Origin: Pseudonocardia sp. CNS-139
Lineage (GTDB): Bacteria > Actinomycetota > Actinomycetes > Mycobacteriales > Pseudonocardiaceae
DNA length: 64,000 bases
Assembly (NCBI GenBank): GCA_001942415.1
Contig: MKJX01000173.1
Span: 1 to 64,000 of the forward strand
Direction of reading: 5' to 3'
Below, one piece after another: positions 39,373 to 49,342 of the stretch (positions are counted from its first letter, which is position 1; each line of letters begins with the position of its first letter). The notes below the pieces were generated by a model. It saw only the letters and a list, made by a program, of their open reading frames with translations, had not been told where the DNA came from and did no database searches. The translations under genes were made by a program, and so were the position numbers.

Positions 39373-42300
39373 GTGTTCGACACGCTGCTGGTCGCCAACC
39401 GCGGTGAGATCGCCTGCCGCATCTTCCGCAGCGCCCGCGCGCTCGGACTCAAGACCGTCGCCGTGCACTCCGACGCGGACGCCGACGCGCTGCACGTGCT
39501 CGCCGCGGACCACGCCGTGCGGATCGGCCCGGCGCCGGCCGCCGAGTCGTACCTGCGCGCGGACGCCGTGCTCGACGCGGCGGCGGCCACCGGGGCGGGT
39601 GCCGTGCACCCCGGGTACGGCTTCCTCGCCGAGGACGCGCACTTCGCGCAGGCGTGCGAGCGGGCCGGGCTGGTGTTCGTCGGACCCACCCCCGCGCAGC
39701 TGCGGACGTTCGGCGACAAGCACGCCGCGCGCGTCGCGGCGGCCGCGGCCGGGGTGCCGCTGCTGCCCGGCAGCGGCCTGCTGACCAGCGCGGACGACGC
39801 CGTCGCCGCGGCCGACGCGATCGGCTACCCGGTGATGCTCAAGGCCGCGGGCGGGGGCGGCGGGATCGGGCTGCGGGTCTGCGCCGACGCCGCCGCGGTG
39901 CGGTCCGCGTACGGGGCGGTCGCGCGGACGGCGGCCGCGCACTTCGGGTCGTCGGGGGTGTTCTGCGAGCGGTTCGTCGGGCGGGCCCGGCACGTCGAGG
40001 TGCAGCTCTTCGGCGACGGCGCCGGGCGCGTGTGAGCCTCGGGACGCGGGACTGCTCGCTGCAGCGCCGCCACCAGAAGGTCGTGGAGGAGGCGCCCGCG
40101 CCGGAGCTGCCGGTGGCCGCGGAGATCGCCGCCGCGGCGCGGGCGCTCGCCGCGACCGTCGCGTACCGGTCGGCCGGCACCGCCGAGTTCGTCTACGACG
40201 CCGAACGCGGGGAGGCCGCGTTCCTGGAGATGAACACCCGTCTGCAGGTGGAGCACCCGGTGACCGAGGCGGTCACCGGCGTGGACCTCGTGGCGTGGAT
40301 GCTGCGGCTGGCCCGCGGCGAGACCGGGCTGCTCGACGGCGTGCCCGACGACGGGCCGCGGGCGACCGGGCACGCGGTCGAGGCCCGGGTCTACGCCGAG
40401 GACCCCGCGCACGGTCACCGGCCCGCGTCCGGGCTCCTGACCAGCGTGGAGATGCCCACCGGCGTGCGCGTCGACACCGGTGTGGAGACCGGCACCGTCG
40501 TCGGCCCGCACTACGACCCGCTGCTGGCCAAGGTCGTCGCGCACGGCCCGACCCGGGAGGCCGCGCTCGACGCGCTGGCCGGGGCGCTCGCCCGCACCCG
40601 CGTGGACGGGATCGCGACCAACCTCGGCCAGCTGCGCGCCGCCGTGGCCGACCCGGCGTTCGCCGGCGCCGTCCACACGACCGCGACCCTGGCCGGGGTG
40701 GACGCGTGCGAGCCGCGCATCGACGTGCTGCGCGGCGGGATGATGACCACCGTGCAGGACCTGCCGGGCCGCACGGGGCTGTGGGAGGTGGGCATCCCGC
40801 CGTCCGGCCCGATGGACGACCTGTCGTTCCGGCTGGCCAACCGCACGGTCGGCAACCCGGACGGCGCGCCCGGCCTGGAGGCGACGCTGGCCGGGCCGCG
40901 GCTGCGGTTCGCCCGCCCGGCGCGGGTGTGCGTCACGGGCGCGGCGGCCCCCGTGACGCTCGACGGCGTGCGGGTGCCGATGTGGACGGCGCTCGACGTG
41001 CCGGCGGGCGGGGAGCTGGACGTCGGCACGCCGCCCGGGCCGGGCCTGCGCACGTACGTCGCCGTGGCGGGCGGGCTCGACGTGCCGAGCTACCACGGGA
41101 GCGCGTCCACGTTCACGCTCGGCGGGTTCGGCGGCTACACCGGGCGGGCGCTCGCGACCGGGGACGTGCTGGTCCCGGGCCCGGACGAGGGCCGTGAGCC
41201 GCGTCCGGCGGCCGCGGCGCCGGACCTCACGCACGACTGGGAGCTGGCCGTCGCGGAGGGCCCGCAGCCGGCCCCGGAGTACTTCACGGCCGCCGACATG
41301 GCGCGCTTCTACGCGACCGCGTGGACCGTGCAGAGCCACGCCAACCGCACCGGCATCCGGCTGTCCGGCCCGAAGCCCGAATGGGCGCGCGCGGACGGCG
41401 GCGAGGCCGGGCTGCACCCGTCCAACCTGCACGACAACCCGTACAGCGTCGGCTCGCTGAACGTCTCCGGCGACACCCCGATCCTGCTCGGCCCGGACGG
41501 GCCCAGCCTCGGCGGCTTCGCCTGCCCGCTCACCGTGGTGGCCGGGCACCGCTGGAAGCTCGGCCAGATCCGGCCCGGCGACACCGTGCGGTTCGTGCCC
41601 GTCGCCGAGGCGGCCGCGGACGCGCTCCGGACCCGCGAGGACGTGCGCGCGTCGGCGGTGCTCACGCCCGCGCTGCGCACCGGCCCCGACCCGGGCGACG
41701 GGGTGCTCGCCCGGATCGCGGCGAGCCCCGGGCGGCCCGCCGTGGTCTACCGGCGCGGCGCCGACGACAACGTGCTCGTCGAGTACGGCGACATGGTGCT
41801 CGACCTGGGGCTGCGGATGCGGGTGCACGCGCTCGCCACGGCGCTGCGCGAGCGGCGGCTCGCGGGGCTGGTCGACGTGACGCCCGGCGTCCGGTCGCTG
41901 CACCTGCACGTCGACCCGGACGTGCTGCCGGTGCGCCGGCTCGTCGGCCTGCTCACGGAGCTGGAGCACGCGCTGCCGGCCACCGGCGACCTCGCGGTGC
42001 CCAGCCGGGTGCTGCGGCTGCCGATGTCCGTTCGCGGCGTGCCGCGGCCGTCGAGCGGTACACCGCCGGGGTGCGGCCGAGCGCGCCGTGGCTGCCGTCC
42101 AACGTCGAGTTCGTGCGGCGGATCAACGGCCTCGCCTCGGTGGACGACGTGCGGCGGGTGCTGTTCGAGGCCGAGTACCTGGTGCTCGGGCTGGGCGACG
42201 TCTACCTCGGCGCGCCGCTGGCCGTGCCCGTCGACCCGCGGCACCGGCTCGTCACCACGAAGTACAACCCGGCCCGGACCTGGACCGCGGCCGACACCGT

Positions 42301-42944
42301 CGGCATCGGCGGCAAGTACCTGTGCGTCTACGGGATGGACTCGCCCGGCGGCTACCAGCTCGTCGGGCGCACGGTGCCGATCTGGTCGGGCTACCGCCAG
42401 CGCCGGCCGTTCGCGCCCGGCGCCCGTGGCTGCTGCGGTTCTTCGACCGCATCCGCTGGTACCCGGTCACCCCGGAGGAACTGCTCGACCAGCGCGCCGC
42501 GTTCGCCGCCGGCGCCTGGACGTGGACGTGCGCGAGGAGCGGTTCGTGCTCGCCGACCACCTCGCCTTCCTCGCGGCGAACGAGGGCCCGATCGCCGAGT
42601 TCGAACGCCGCCAGCGTGCGGCGTTCGACGCGGAGCGGGAGGCGTGGCGCGCGGCGGGGGAGTTCGACCGGGCCGAGCCGGCCGCCGTCGCCGAGCGCCC
42701 GGTGGCGGACGTCCCGGAGGGCGCAACGGTGGTGGAGGCGCCGCTGGTCGCGGGCGTGTGGCGGGTGCCCGTGGCGCCCGGCGACACGGTGGCGCAGGGG
42801 CAGCCGGTGGCGCTGCTGGAGGCGATGAAGCTGGAGATGCCGGTGCCCGCTCCGGTGTCGGGGACGGTCCTGTCGGTGCACGTCGCGCCGGGGGACCAGG
42901 TCGGCCCGGGGCAACCCCTGGCCGTGATCGGAGGTAGTCCATGA
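39373..42944 (+). CDS. Urea carboxylase (biotin-dependent)
   Basis: About 1191 residues after repair of four single-base losses (near 40031, 42030, 42420, 42520). Order: biotin carboxylase ([23 protein letters not shown]-grasp [32 protein letters not shown]), then a carboxyltransferase unit made of an AHS2/KipA-like part ([38 protein letters not shown]) and an AHS1/KipI-like part ([37 protein letters not shown]), and a C-terminal biotinyl domain with [10 protein letters not shown]. Converts urea and bicarbonate to allophanate. GGGAGGGCCT precedes the GTG. ATGA overlap with the hydrolase gene. Confidence 0.93.
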
Positions 42945-44669
42945 CGGTGTTCGTCACGCCGGGGATCGACCGGCACATGCCCCCGACCGCCCGCGTCCGG
43001 GAGGCGTTCCGGCGCATCGCCGCGGCCGGCCGGCCGGAGGTGTGGATCACGCTGCGGCCCGAGGCGGACGTGCGGGCCGACGCGGCGGCCGTCGAACGGC
43101 GGCTGGCGGCGGGCGAGCGCCCGCCGCTGGCCGGGCTGCTCGTCGCCGTGAAGGACAACGTGGACGTGGCCGGGCTGCCGACCACCGCCGCCTGCCCCGA
43201 GTTCGCCTACGCGCCGGCCCGGTCCGCGACGGCCGTGGAACGGCTGGTCCGGGCCGGTGCCGTGGTGCTGGGCAAGACCAACCTCGACCAGTTCGCGACC
43301 GGGCTCGTCGGCACCCGCAGCCCGTACGGCGCCGTGCGCTGCGCGTGGGACCCGGAGCGGGTGTCGGGCGGCTCGTCGTCGGGCTCGGCCGCGGCCGTCG
43401 GGCTGGGGTTCGCCGACCTCGGCGTCGGCACCGACACCGCCGGCTCGGGCCGGGTGCCGGCCGCGTTCCAGGGGATCGTGGGGCTCAAGGCGAGCATCGG
43501 GATCGTGCCCGTCACGGGCGTGGTGCCGGCGTGCGCCGACTACGACTGCCTCACGGTCTTCGCCGCCGACGTCACGACCGCGCAGCGCGCGCTCGCCGTC
43601 ATGTCGGGCCCCGACCCGGGCGACCCGCGCAGCCGCACGTGGCCCTCGGACGTGCGGCTCGCGGCGCCGGAGCGGCCCCGGGTCGCGGTGCCGCGCGCGG
43701 CGGACCTGGAGCCGCTCACGCCCGGCTACCGGGCCGCGTTCGCGGCGGCCGTCGCGAAGCTGCCCGCGGAGGTCGTGGAGGTGGACGTGTCGTGGCTGCT
43801 CGCCGCGGCCGCGCTGCTCTACGACGGCGCGATCGTGGCCGAGCGGCACGCCGCCGTGGGGGAGTTCCTGGCCACCCGCCCGGCCGGCGCCGACCCGACC
43901 GTCGCCGCGATCGTCGAGGGCCGCGGCCGCGATCCCGGCCAGCGACTTCGCCGCCGACCTCGACCGGCTCGCCGCCGCCCACGCCCGCTCGCTCACCCTC
44001 TTCGCCGACGTCGACGCGCTGCTGCTGCCCGTCACCACCGAGCACCCGGCGCTCGCCGCCGTCGCGGCCGACCCGGTGGGTGTCAACCGGCGGCTCGGGA
44101 CGTACACGAACTTCGCCAACCTGCTCGACACCGCCGCGATGGCCGTGCCGTGCGGGGAGGCGGACGGCGGGCCGTTCGGGATCATGTTCGTGGTGCCCGC
44201 GCTGCGCGACCACGTGGCGCTGGACCTCGCCGCCCGCGTCACCGGGGACAAGCCGGGCCCGCTGCTCGCCGGCGACACCGTCGACCTGCTGGTCGTCGGG
44301 GCGCACCTGCGCGGCCAGCCGCTCAACTGCGACCTGGAGGACGTCGGCGCCCGGTTCGTCGCCGACGTGACGACCTCCGACGCGTACCGCATGGTCGCGC
44401 TCGCGACCGTCACCCCGAAGCCCGGGCTGGTGCGGCGCGGCACGGGCCTCGGCGCGCCGATCGCGGGGGAGCTGTGGAAGGTCTCACCCGCCGGCCTCGG
44501 CCGGTTCCTCGCCCGGCTGCCGGCGCCGATGGGGCTCGGGCCGGTGGAGCTGGCGGACGGGAGCTGGGTGACGGGGTTCTGCTGCTCGTCGGAGGCGGCG
44601 GAGGCCGGGACGGACATCACGCACCTGGGCGGCTGGCGCGCGTACCTGACCAGCGCCCCCGTCCCGTAG
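42941..44669 (+). CDS. atzF: Allophanate hydrolase (AtzF/DUR1,2 amidase part)
   Basis: About 576 residues. Amidase-signature catalytic triad: Lys in LLVAVKDNVDVAGLPTTAAC, cis-Ser in RVSGGSSSGSAAAVGLG, nucleophile Ser in GVGTDTAGSGRVPAAFQGIV. The allophanate-specific C-terminal domain (LVVGAHLRGQPLNCDLEDVG, TSDAYRMVALATVTPKPGLV, GELWKVSPAGLGRFLA) is present. Frame shift near 43918. Splits allophanate to ammonia and CO2 and completes the urease-free urea pathway with the carboxylase upstream. Confidence 0.93.
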
Positions 44670-44691
44670 CTCCGAGGCGCCCCTCCCCCTG

Positions 44692-44753
44692 TGCATTCTG
44701 GCTCCATAACGCAGTCTCGGGCCTTCCGGACTGCGTTGTGGAGCCAGAATGCA
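44692..44753. terminator. Palindrome family B, copy 1 (convergent gene end)
   Basis: 25-base arms with one mismatch (44692-44716 and 44729-44753), beginning TGCATTCTGGCTCC, around a 12-base loop. It lies between the plus-strand allophanate hydrolase and the minus-strand GPP34-like gene, where a bidirectional terminator is expected. A related palindrome is at 46514-46576. No T tract. Confidence 0.78.
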
Positions 44754-44768
44754 CTCCGGGGGCCGCCG

Positions 44769-45416
44769 TCAGAGGCGGCGGAAGGTCAGGGTCACCTCCG
44801 ACACCGCCGCCGCGAACTCGTCGATCAGGCCGCGTAGGTCGGCCGGGAGGATCTGGGCGGCCGATGCGGCGGCGCCCTTCACCGCGGCGCGGTCGCGGTC
44901 GACGTCGAACACCCGCTCCATCTCCAGCGTGTGCACGATCCGGGCGAGCACGGCGCCGGGCACGTCCAGGTCGTGCGGGGAGCGCAGCATGTGCTCCAGC
45001 CGGATGCGCGGCCCGGCGGCGCGGAGCAGGTCGACGGCGGGGAAGCGGTCGGCGCCGCGGCGCACGAGCCGCCGGCTCCCGTGCATCCGCCGTACCACCC
45101 CGTCCGCGACGAGCCCGCGTGCGACCAGCTCGTAGGTGATCGTCGTCAGCGCCTCGACGTTGCTGCGGGCGATCATGAGCCCGGCCGGCGCTGCACGACG
45201 CTGTCGTAGACGAACGTGCTGACGTCGTCGCCGGACGCGCGTGGCCCGGTGACGACGATGCGGTCGTCTCGATGCCGAGCCGCCGCTGCATGACGAGGTC
45301 GCGAAGGCCGCCTCGACCACGCCGTACATGACGAGGGTGTGTGGCGCACTCGGTTTGCCCGAGAACGCGTCGTGCAGGATCAAGAACAACTTGCGGGCCA
45401 GTGTGTCCTCGGTCAT
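44769..45416 (-). CDS. GPP34-family protein, frame-broken
   Basis: About 216 residues after repair of three single-base losses between 45180 and 45300. MTEDTLARKLFLILHDAFSG, GVVEAAFA, ITYELVARGLVADGVVRRMH, RFPAVDLLRAAGPRIRLEHM, LARIVHTLEMERVFDVD and LPADLRGLIDEFAAAV follow the pattern of bacterial GPP34 proteins, relatives of the Golgi PI4P-binding GOLPH3. In actinobacteria these are stand-alone cytoplasmic or peripheral proteins of unknown role. No operon partner. Confidence 0.62.
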   Translation of the reverse strand: MTEDTLARKLFLILHDAFSGKPSAPHTLVMYGVVEAAFATSSCSGGSASRRPHRRHRATRVRRRRQHVRLRQRRAAPAGLMIARSNVEALTTITYELVARGLVADGVVRRMHGSRRLVRRGADRFPAVDLLRAAGPRIRLEHMLRSPHDLDVPGAVLARIVHTLEMERVFDVDRDRAAVKGAAASAAQILPADLRGLIDEFAAAVSEVTLTFRRL

Positions 45417-45531
45417 CCGGCGCCCGTTTTCTCCCGGTGCCTGCTCGCCTTCGAGCCGCGTGTGGTCGCGCACAGTAACAATGCGCAAGGAGTGGTTGAA
45501 CGCTCGCGGAACGTGACCAGGGCCGGCCGCG

Positions 45532-46453
45532 TCAGTCCTCGTCGGGAGGGGCGAAACGGGCGAGCGCGTCCACCGCCGGAACGGTGTAGTAGGCACCGCT
45601 GACCGGCTGTGTGTACCGGGTGAGCGCGTCCCGGACGCCGTCGCCGACGCCCGCCATGCGCCGCAGCATCTCCTCCAGCCGCCACTGGTCCCGGCTGAAC
45701 CCGACGAACGCGGTGCCGTGCCGCGTCACGCCGCCGAACGCGACGTTGCGCCGGAAGATGTGCAGCTCCTCGCCGTCGACCTCCAGCACCGTGCGGGCGA
45801 CGTGGCTGTCGGCGGGCTTGACGTCGTCGTCGAGCTCGATGCTGTCGGGTTTGGTCCGGCCCATGACGCGCTCCTGGTCGTCGTCGGCGAGGCCCTCCCA
45901 CCCGCTTGCGTTGTGCTCCCACATCTGGACCAGCACGACGCTGCTCCCGCGCCCGGCTCGCCGGCCGGGACGAGCGCGACCTCGGGCGCCTCCAGCAGCG
46001 ACGGGTTCTCGGTGCCGTCGATGAAGCCGGTGAGGTCGCGGTCGTGCCGGTACAGCCAGCCGGTGGTCTCGCGGCGCACCCGCGCGACCGGCGCGAGCGC
46101 CTGCACGATCGCGCGCCCGTTGTCGAACACGGCCGTGCGGTCGCCGCCCGCGAGCCACAGCCACGCGCGTGCTGGGTGGCGGGCATCGTGAACCCGTCGG
46201 GCCCGGCGATCGGGTCCTCCCAGCTCCGCGCGGACGCCGGCACCTCCGACGGCGCCGCGACCTCGGCCCACAGCTCCGGCCGGAAGCCGACGACGAGGTT
46301 GACGCCACCGGTGGTCGACAGCGGCCCGACCAGCGCCGTCGCGGCCGTGACCAGGTCGGTCGGCTCGGCCTCGGGCAGGAGGTCGAACTCCAGGTAACCG
46401 TGCTCGGGGGTGCCGAGGGCGAAGATGCCGGGCTGTGCGTTCACGTCAGACAT
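45532..46453 (-). CDS. DyP-type haem peroxidase
   Basis: About 307 residues after repair of two single-base losses (near 46165 and 45955). DLTGFIDGTENPSLLEAPEV holds the family GxxDG motif with the catalytic Asp. SYVLVQMWEHN-like VVLVQMWEHNASGWEGL, SHVARTVLEVDGEELHIFRR, GTAFVGFSRDQWRLEEMLRR and DALTRYTQPVSGAYYTVPAV are further blocks. The start lacks a Tat signal, so this is the cytoplasmic B-type. No encapsulin gene is adjacent. Confidence 0.9.
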
Positions 46454-46513
46454 GCTCGCAGCGGACAGGGCCGCGCCCGGCCCCGACCCGCCGTCGGGAG
46501 GCCCACCCCCGAT

Positions 46514-46576
46514 CGCATTCTGGCTCCATAACGCAGTTTTCCCGGCCCGCAGAGTGCGTTATGGCTCCAGAATGCG
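46514..46576. terminator. Palindrome family B, copy 2
   Basis: Arms 46514-46535 (CGCATTCTGGCTCCATAACG...) and 46555-46576 are complementary except for two central bases. The element lies between the start of the DyP gene and the end of the oxidoreductase gene, both on the minus strand, so it would end oxidoreductase transcription. Same core as the copy at 44692. Confidence 0.72.
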
Positions 46577-46587
46577 GTCGGGGGGCG

Positions 46588-47517
46588 TCAGGGGGTCAGG
46601 ACGGTCTTGCCGGGCAGCCGGCCGGCGACGGCGCGTCGTGCACGGCGGCCAGGTCGGCCAGCGGCCGCCGTTCGGCCACGTCGATCCGCAGGTCGCCGGC
46701 GTCCACCCGGGCCACGAGCCCGGCGAGCTGGGCCGCGTCGGTGCGCACCACGACCTGCTCGACGCGGATGCCGCGCCCGGCGTCCCGCGGCCCGGGGGTG
46801 GCGGTGCTGACGAACAGCCCGCCGTCGGCGACCAGGTCCACGAGCTGCGCGGTCTCCTCCGGGCTGTTGCGCACGAGGTGCAGCACGACGTCGAACCGCT
46901 CCCCGGCCAGCGCGTCGGCGACGGGCGTGGCCGTGTAGTCGACGAGCCGGTGCGCGCCGTGGGCGCGGACGCGGTCGCGGCTGCGCGGGCCGGCCGTCGC
47001 GGTCACCGTGGCCCCGGCATCCACGGCGAGCTGCACGGCGTACCCGCCCACCCCGCCGCCCGCGCCGTTGACGAGGACGCGCTGCCCGGGCGTCAGCCGG
47101 GCGTACTCGAACAGCGCCTGCCAGGCCGTCAGTGCGACGACGGGCAGCGCCGCGGCGTCGGCCAGGTCGACGGTCCGCGGCGCGTCGCGAGCGCGTCGGC
47201 GGGCACGGCGACGTACTCGGCGGCCGCGCCGGGCGCGCCGGCGGCACGACCCCGACCACGGCGTCGCCGACGCGCCGGCCGCGCACGCCCTCGCCGACCT
47301 CGGTGACGACGCCGGACACGTCGACGCCGGGGATGTGCGGGAACGTGATCGGGGCCAGCTCCTGCAGGATGCCCGTGCGGATCGCGACGTCCAGCATGTT
47401 GAACGCCGTACCGGCCACCCGGACCACCACCTGCCCGGGCCCCGCCACCGGGCGGTCCGCCTCCTCGTGCACGAGCACGCCGCTGTCGCCGTAGGAGTGG
47501 TAGCGCACTGCCTTCAT
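46588..47517 (-). CDS. Quinone-oxidoreductase-like MDR protein, frame-broken
   Basis: About 310 residues after repair of three single-base losses (near 47240, 47185 or 47060, and 46640). MKAVRYHSYGDSGVLVHEEA, PGQVVVRVAGTAFNMLDVAI, PHIPGVDVSGVVTEVGEGV and the Rossmann block GGYAVQLAVDAGATVTATAG mark a zinc-free NADPH-dependent medium-chain reductase. GGGAGAGATC precedes the ATG. Divergent from a MarR gene across three palindromic sites, so probably an electrophile- or quinone-induced enzyme. Confidence 0.85.
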   Translation of the reverse strand: MKAVRYHSYGDSGVLVHEEADRPVAGPGQVVVRVAGTAFNMLDVAIRTGILQELAPITFPHIPGVDVSGVVTEVGEGVRGRRVGDAVVGVVPPARPARPPSTSPCPPTRSRRAADRRPGRRRGAARRRTDGLAGAVRVRPADARAARPRQRRGRRGGRVRRAARRGCRGHGDRDGRPAQPRPRPRPRRAPARRLHGHARRRRAGRGAVRRRAAPRAQQPGGDRAARGPGRRRRAVRQHRHPRAAGRRARHPRRAGRGAHRRGPARRARGPGGRRRPADRRGRTAAAGRPGRRARRAVAGRLPGKTVLTP

Positions 47518-47538
47518 GATCTCTCCCGTCCGCTCTGC

Positions 47539-47556
47539 TGCTTCGAACTCGAAGCA
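47539..47556. promoter_or_regulatory. MarR-type operator 1
   Basis: 18-base palindrome TGCTTCGAACTCGAAGCA, 22 bases upstream of the oxidoreductase ATG. One of three like sites in the divergent region. Confidence 0.75.
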
Positions 47557-47572
47557 CATCGCGAACGTAGCC

Positions 47573-47590
47573 TGCTTCGAGTTCGAAGCA
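47573..47590. promoter_or_regulatory. MarR-type operator 2
   Basis: 18-base near-perfect palindrome TGCTTCGAGTTCGAAGCA, starting 34 bases after operator 1. Its half-sites are identical to those of operator 1. Confidence 0.75.
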
Positions 47591-47614
47591 ATGGGTATGT
47601 GACGACCGGCACAG

Positions 47615-47632
47615 TGCTTTGGATTCGAAGCA
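47615..47632. promoter_or_regulatory. MarR-type operator 3
   Basis: TGCTTTGGATTCGAAGCA, a weaker third copy with one degenerate half-site, 25 bases before the marR ATG. It is well placed for autorepression. Confidence 0.65.
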
Positions 47633-47656
47633 TGTCGGCTCGGGAATGATGGGGGC

Positions 47657-48153
47657 ATGACCGGCTCCGACACCGAGGCGCTCGACCCCCGGCAGCTGGG
47701 GGCGTACTTCGCGCTCACGGAGGCCGTCAGCCTGCTGCAGCACCGGGTCGACCAGCACCTGCGCGCCGAGGGCGACCTCAGCAGCGTGCAGTTCCAGATC
47801 CTGATGAGCCTCTTCGTCGCCGACGGCCGGCTGACCATGACCCAGCTCGCCGACGGCCTCGTCCACAGCCGCAGCGGCCTGACCTACCAGGCCGGGCTGC
47901 TGGAGCGGGCCGGCTGATCACCCGCGAGCCCAGCACCGACGACGAGCGCGCCACCCTCGTCACGATCACCGACGCCGGCCGGGCCCTCATCGGCCGCATC
48001 CTGCCCGGCCACGTCGGGGTGGTCCGCGGCATGCTCCTCGCCCCGCTCACCGACGAGGACCTGCGCAGCCTCGGCGACATCATGACCCGCGTCCGCGACC
48101 ACATGCGGGCCCAGCCACCCCGCTCGGCGGCCCCCCGCAGGCGCCGGACCTGA
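47657..48153 (+). CDS. MarR-family regulator
   Basis: 165 residues when repaired. AYFALTEAVSLLQHRVDQHL, winged helix LSSVQFQILMSLFVADGRLT, MTQLADGLVHSRSGLTYQAG and, after one lost base near 47912, LITREPSTDDERATLVTITD and AGRALI. The recognition helix and wing fit MarR. It probably represses itself and the divergent oxidoreductase through the three palindromes. Confidence 0.88.
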
Positions 48154-48158
48154 GGATC

Positions 48159-48228
48159 ACCGCACACACCTCCCGGACCCCGCACACACGTCCGGACATG
48201 GGTGCCGAGTATCGGAGGTGTGTGCGGT
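48159..48228. repeat. Nested palindrome family A, copy 1
   Basis: Perfect 15-base outer arms, ACCGCACACACCTCC (48159-48173) and its complement (48214-48228), enclosing an inner CGCACACACGTCCGG-containing stretch. Lies five bases after the marR stop. Two other copies are at 53780 and 61119, also at gene ends. Confidence 0.82.
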
Positions 48229-48328
48229 CGGAAGGACGGGTGAGTACGGCGCCCGACCCGGGCTACACAGCAGTGGCTTTCCCGGCGGCGGGGGAGCAGG
48301 CTGGCCGGGGAGGAGATCGGGAGCGGGG

Positions 48329-48490
48329 ATGGTGGAGCCGGGCGACGTATTCCTCGTCCTGGTGATCATGACGGGCACGTGGATGCTGAACGCGCCGCTG
48401 GGGCTGGCGATCGTCTGGCTGATCGCCGTCGGCGTGGCGTGGTCGGTGCTGGCCGTGCGCGCCCGGCGCAAGGAGGAGGGGCCGCCCTGA
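48329..48490 (+). CDS. Small membrane protein
   Basis: 53 residues: MVEPGDVFLVLVIMTGTWML, then LGLAIVWLIAVGVAWSVLAV and a basic tail RARRKEEGPP. Two hydrophobic segments suggest a hairpin membrane protein. GGAGATCGGGAGCGGGG precedes the ATG. No family recognised. Confidence 0.5.
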   Translation: MVEPGDVFLVLVIMTGTWMLNAPLGLAIVWLIAVGVAWSVLAVRARRKEEGPP

Positions 48491-48499
48491 AAGACCTGG

Positions 48500-49177
48500 T
48501 CAGGGGGCGCTGAGCGCGGCGATCCGGGCCAGGCGGGCCTCCAGGTCGCGGATCCGGTGCCCGTCCTGCACCAGCATCGCGAGCAGGTCGCGCACGGCGT
48601 CGACGAACCGCAGCTCGCCGGGCAGCAGGTCGTGCCGGGTGACGACGAACAGCACCCCGAGCGGGTCGCCGCCGTCGCGGACCAGGGCGGTGGCCAGGCC
48701 GTGGCCGGTGGCGCGCGGCTCGGGGAACCGTGCGGCCGCGGCGTCGAACAGGGCCGGCCGCGGCGTCTCCAGCGCGCGGACGACGGGCGCGGGCGGCGGC
48801 TCCGCGGCGAGCCGCTCGGCGAGCCAGCGCGGCACCCCGAACCCCGCCGCGAACCGCAGCCCGCCGTCGTGGCGCAGGTAGAGCCCGGCCGTGTCGGCGT
48901 CGAGGGCCCGCACGAGCGGACGGACGGCCAGCCGGATCGTCGCGGCGACGTCGCCGGGCTCGGGGTCGGGCGGCGGCGGACCGGCCGCCTGCTCGGGCAC
49001 GGTGACGGCGGCGCCGTGCGCGTAGCGGCGCAGCTCGGCGGGGTCGTAGCGGCGGTGGCCGCCGGGCGTCCGCAGCGGGGTGAGCAGCCCGGCGTCCTCG
49101 GCGGCGAGCAGTGTCGTGCGGCTCATCCCGAGCACCCGGCTCGCCTCGCTGATCGTGAGGCGCCGTTCGACCGGCAT
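48500..49177 (-). CDS. MerR-type helix-turn-helix regulator with GAF domain
   Basis: 225 residues. N-terminal LTISEASRVLGMSRTTLLAA and GLLTPLRTPGGHRRYDPAEL is a MerR/excisionase-type winged helix. The C-terminal ~140 residues (AGLYLRHDGGLRFAAGFGVP, TALVRDGGDPLGVLFVVTRH) read as a GAF-like sensor domain. Divergent from the SDR operon with a 165-base gap, so it may control it (inference). Confidence 0.82.
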   Translation of the reverse strand: MPVERRLTISEASRVLGMSRTTLLAAEDAGLLTPLRTPGGHRRYDPAELRRYAHGAAVTVPEQAAGPPPPDPEPGDVAATIRLAVRPLVRALDADTAGLYLRHDGGLRFAAGFGVPRWLAERLAAEPPPAPVVRALETPRPALFDAAAARFPEPRATGHGLATALVRDGGDPLGVLFVVTRHDLLPGELRFVDAVRDLLAMLVQDGHRIRDLEARLARIAALSAP

Positions 49178-49342
49178 CGGTCCTCCGTCCCGGCGGGCGA
49201 TCCGTACCGAACCGCCCAGAGCTGATTTGTCGGCCCCCTCCCGTGAGTGCTACACCTGCGGTAGCGGCCGGTCAACGGTGGTGCTCAACGGTTCCACGGC
49301 AGTTCTGGACGGTTCCGCACGGTTCTCGGGGACGGAGGTGTC

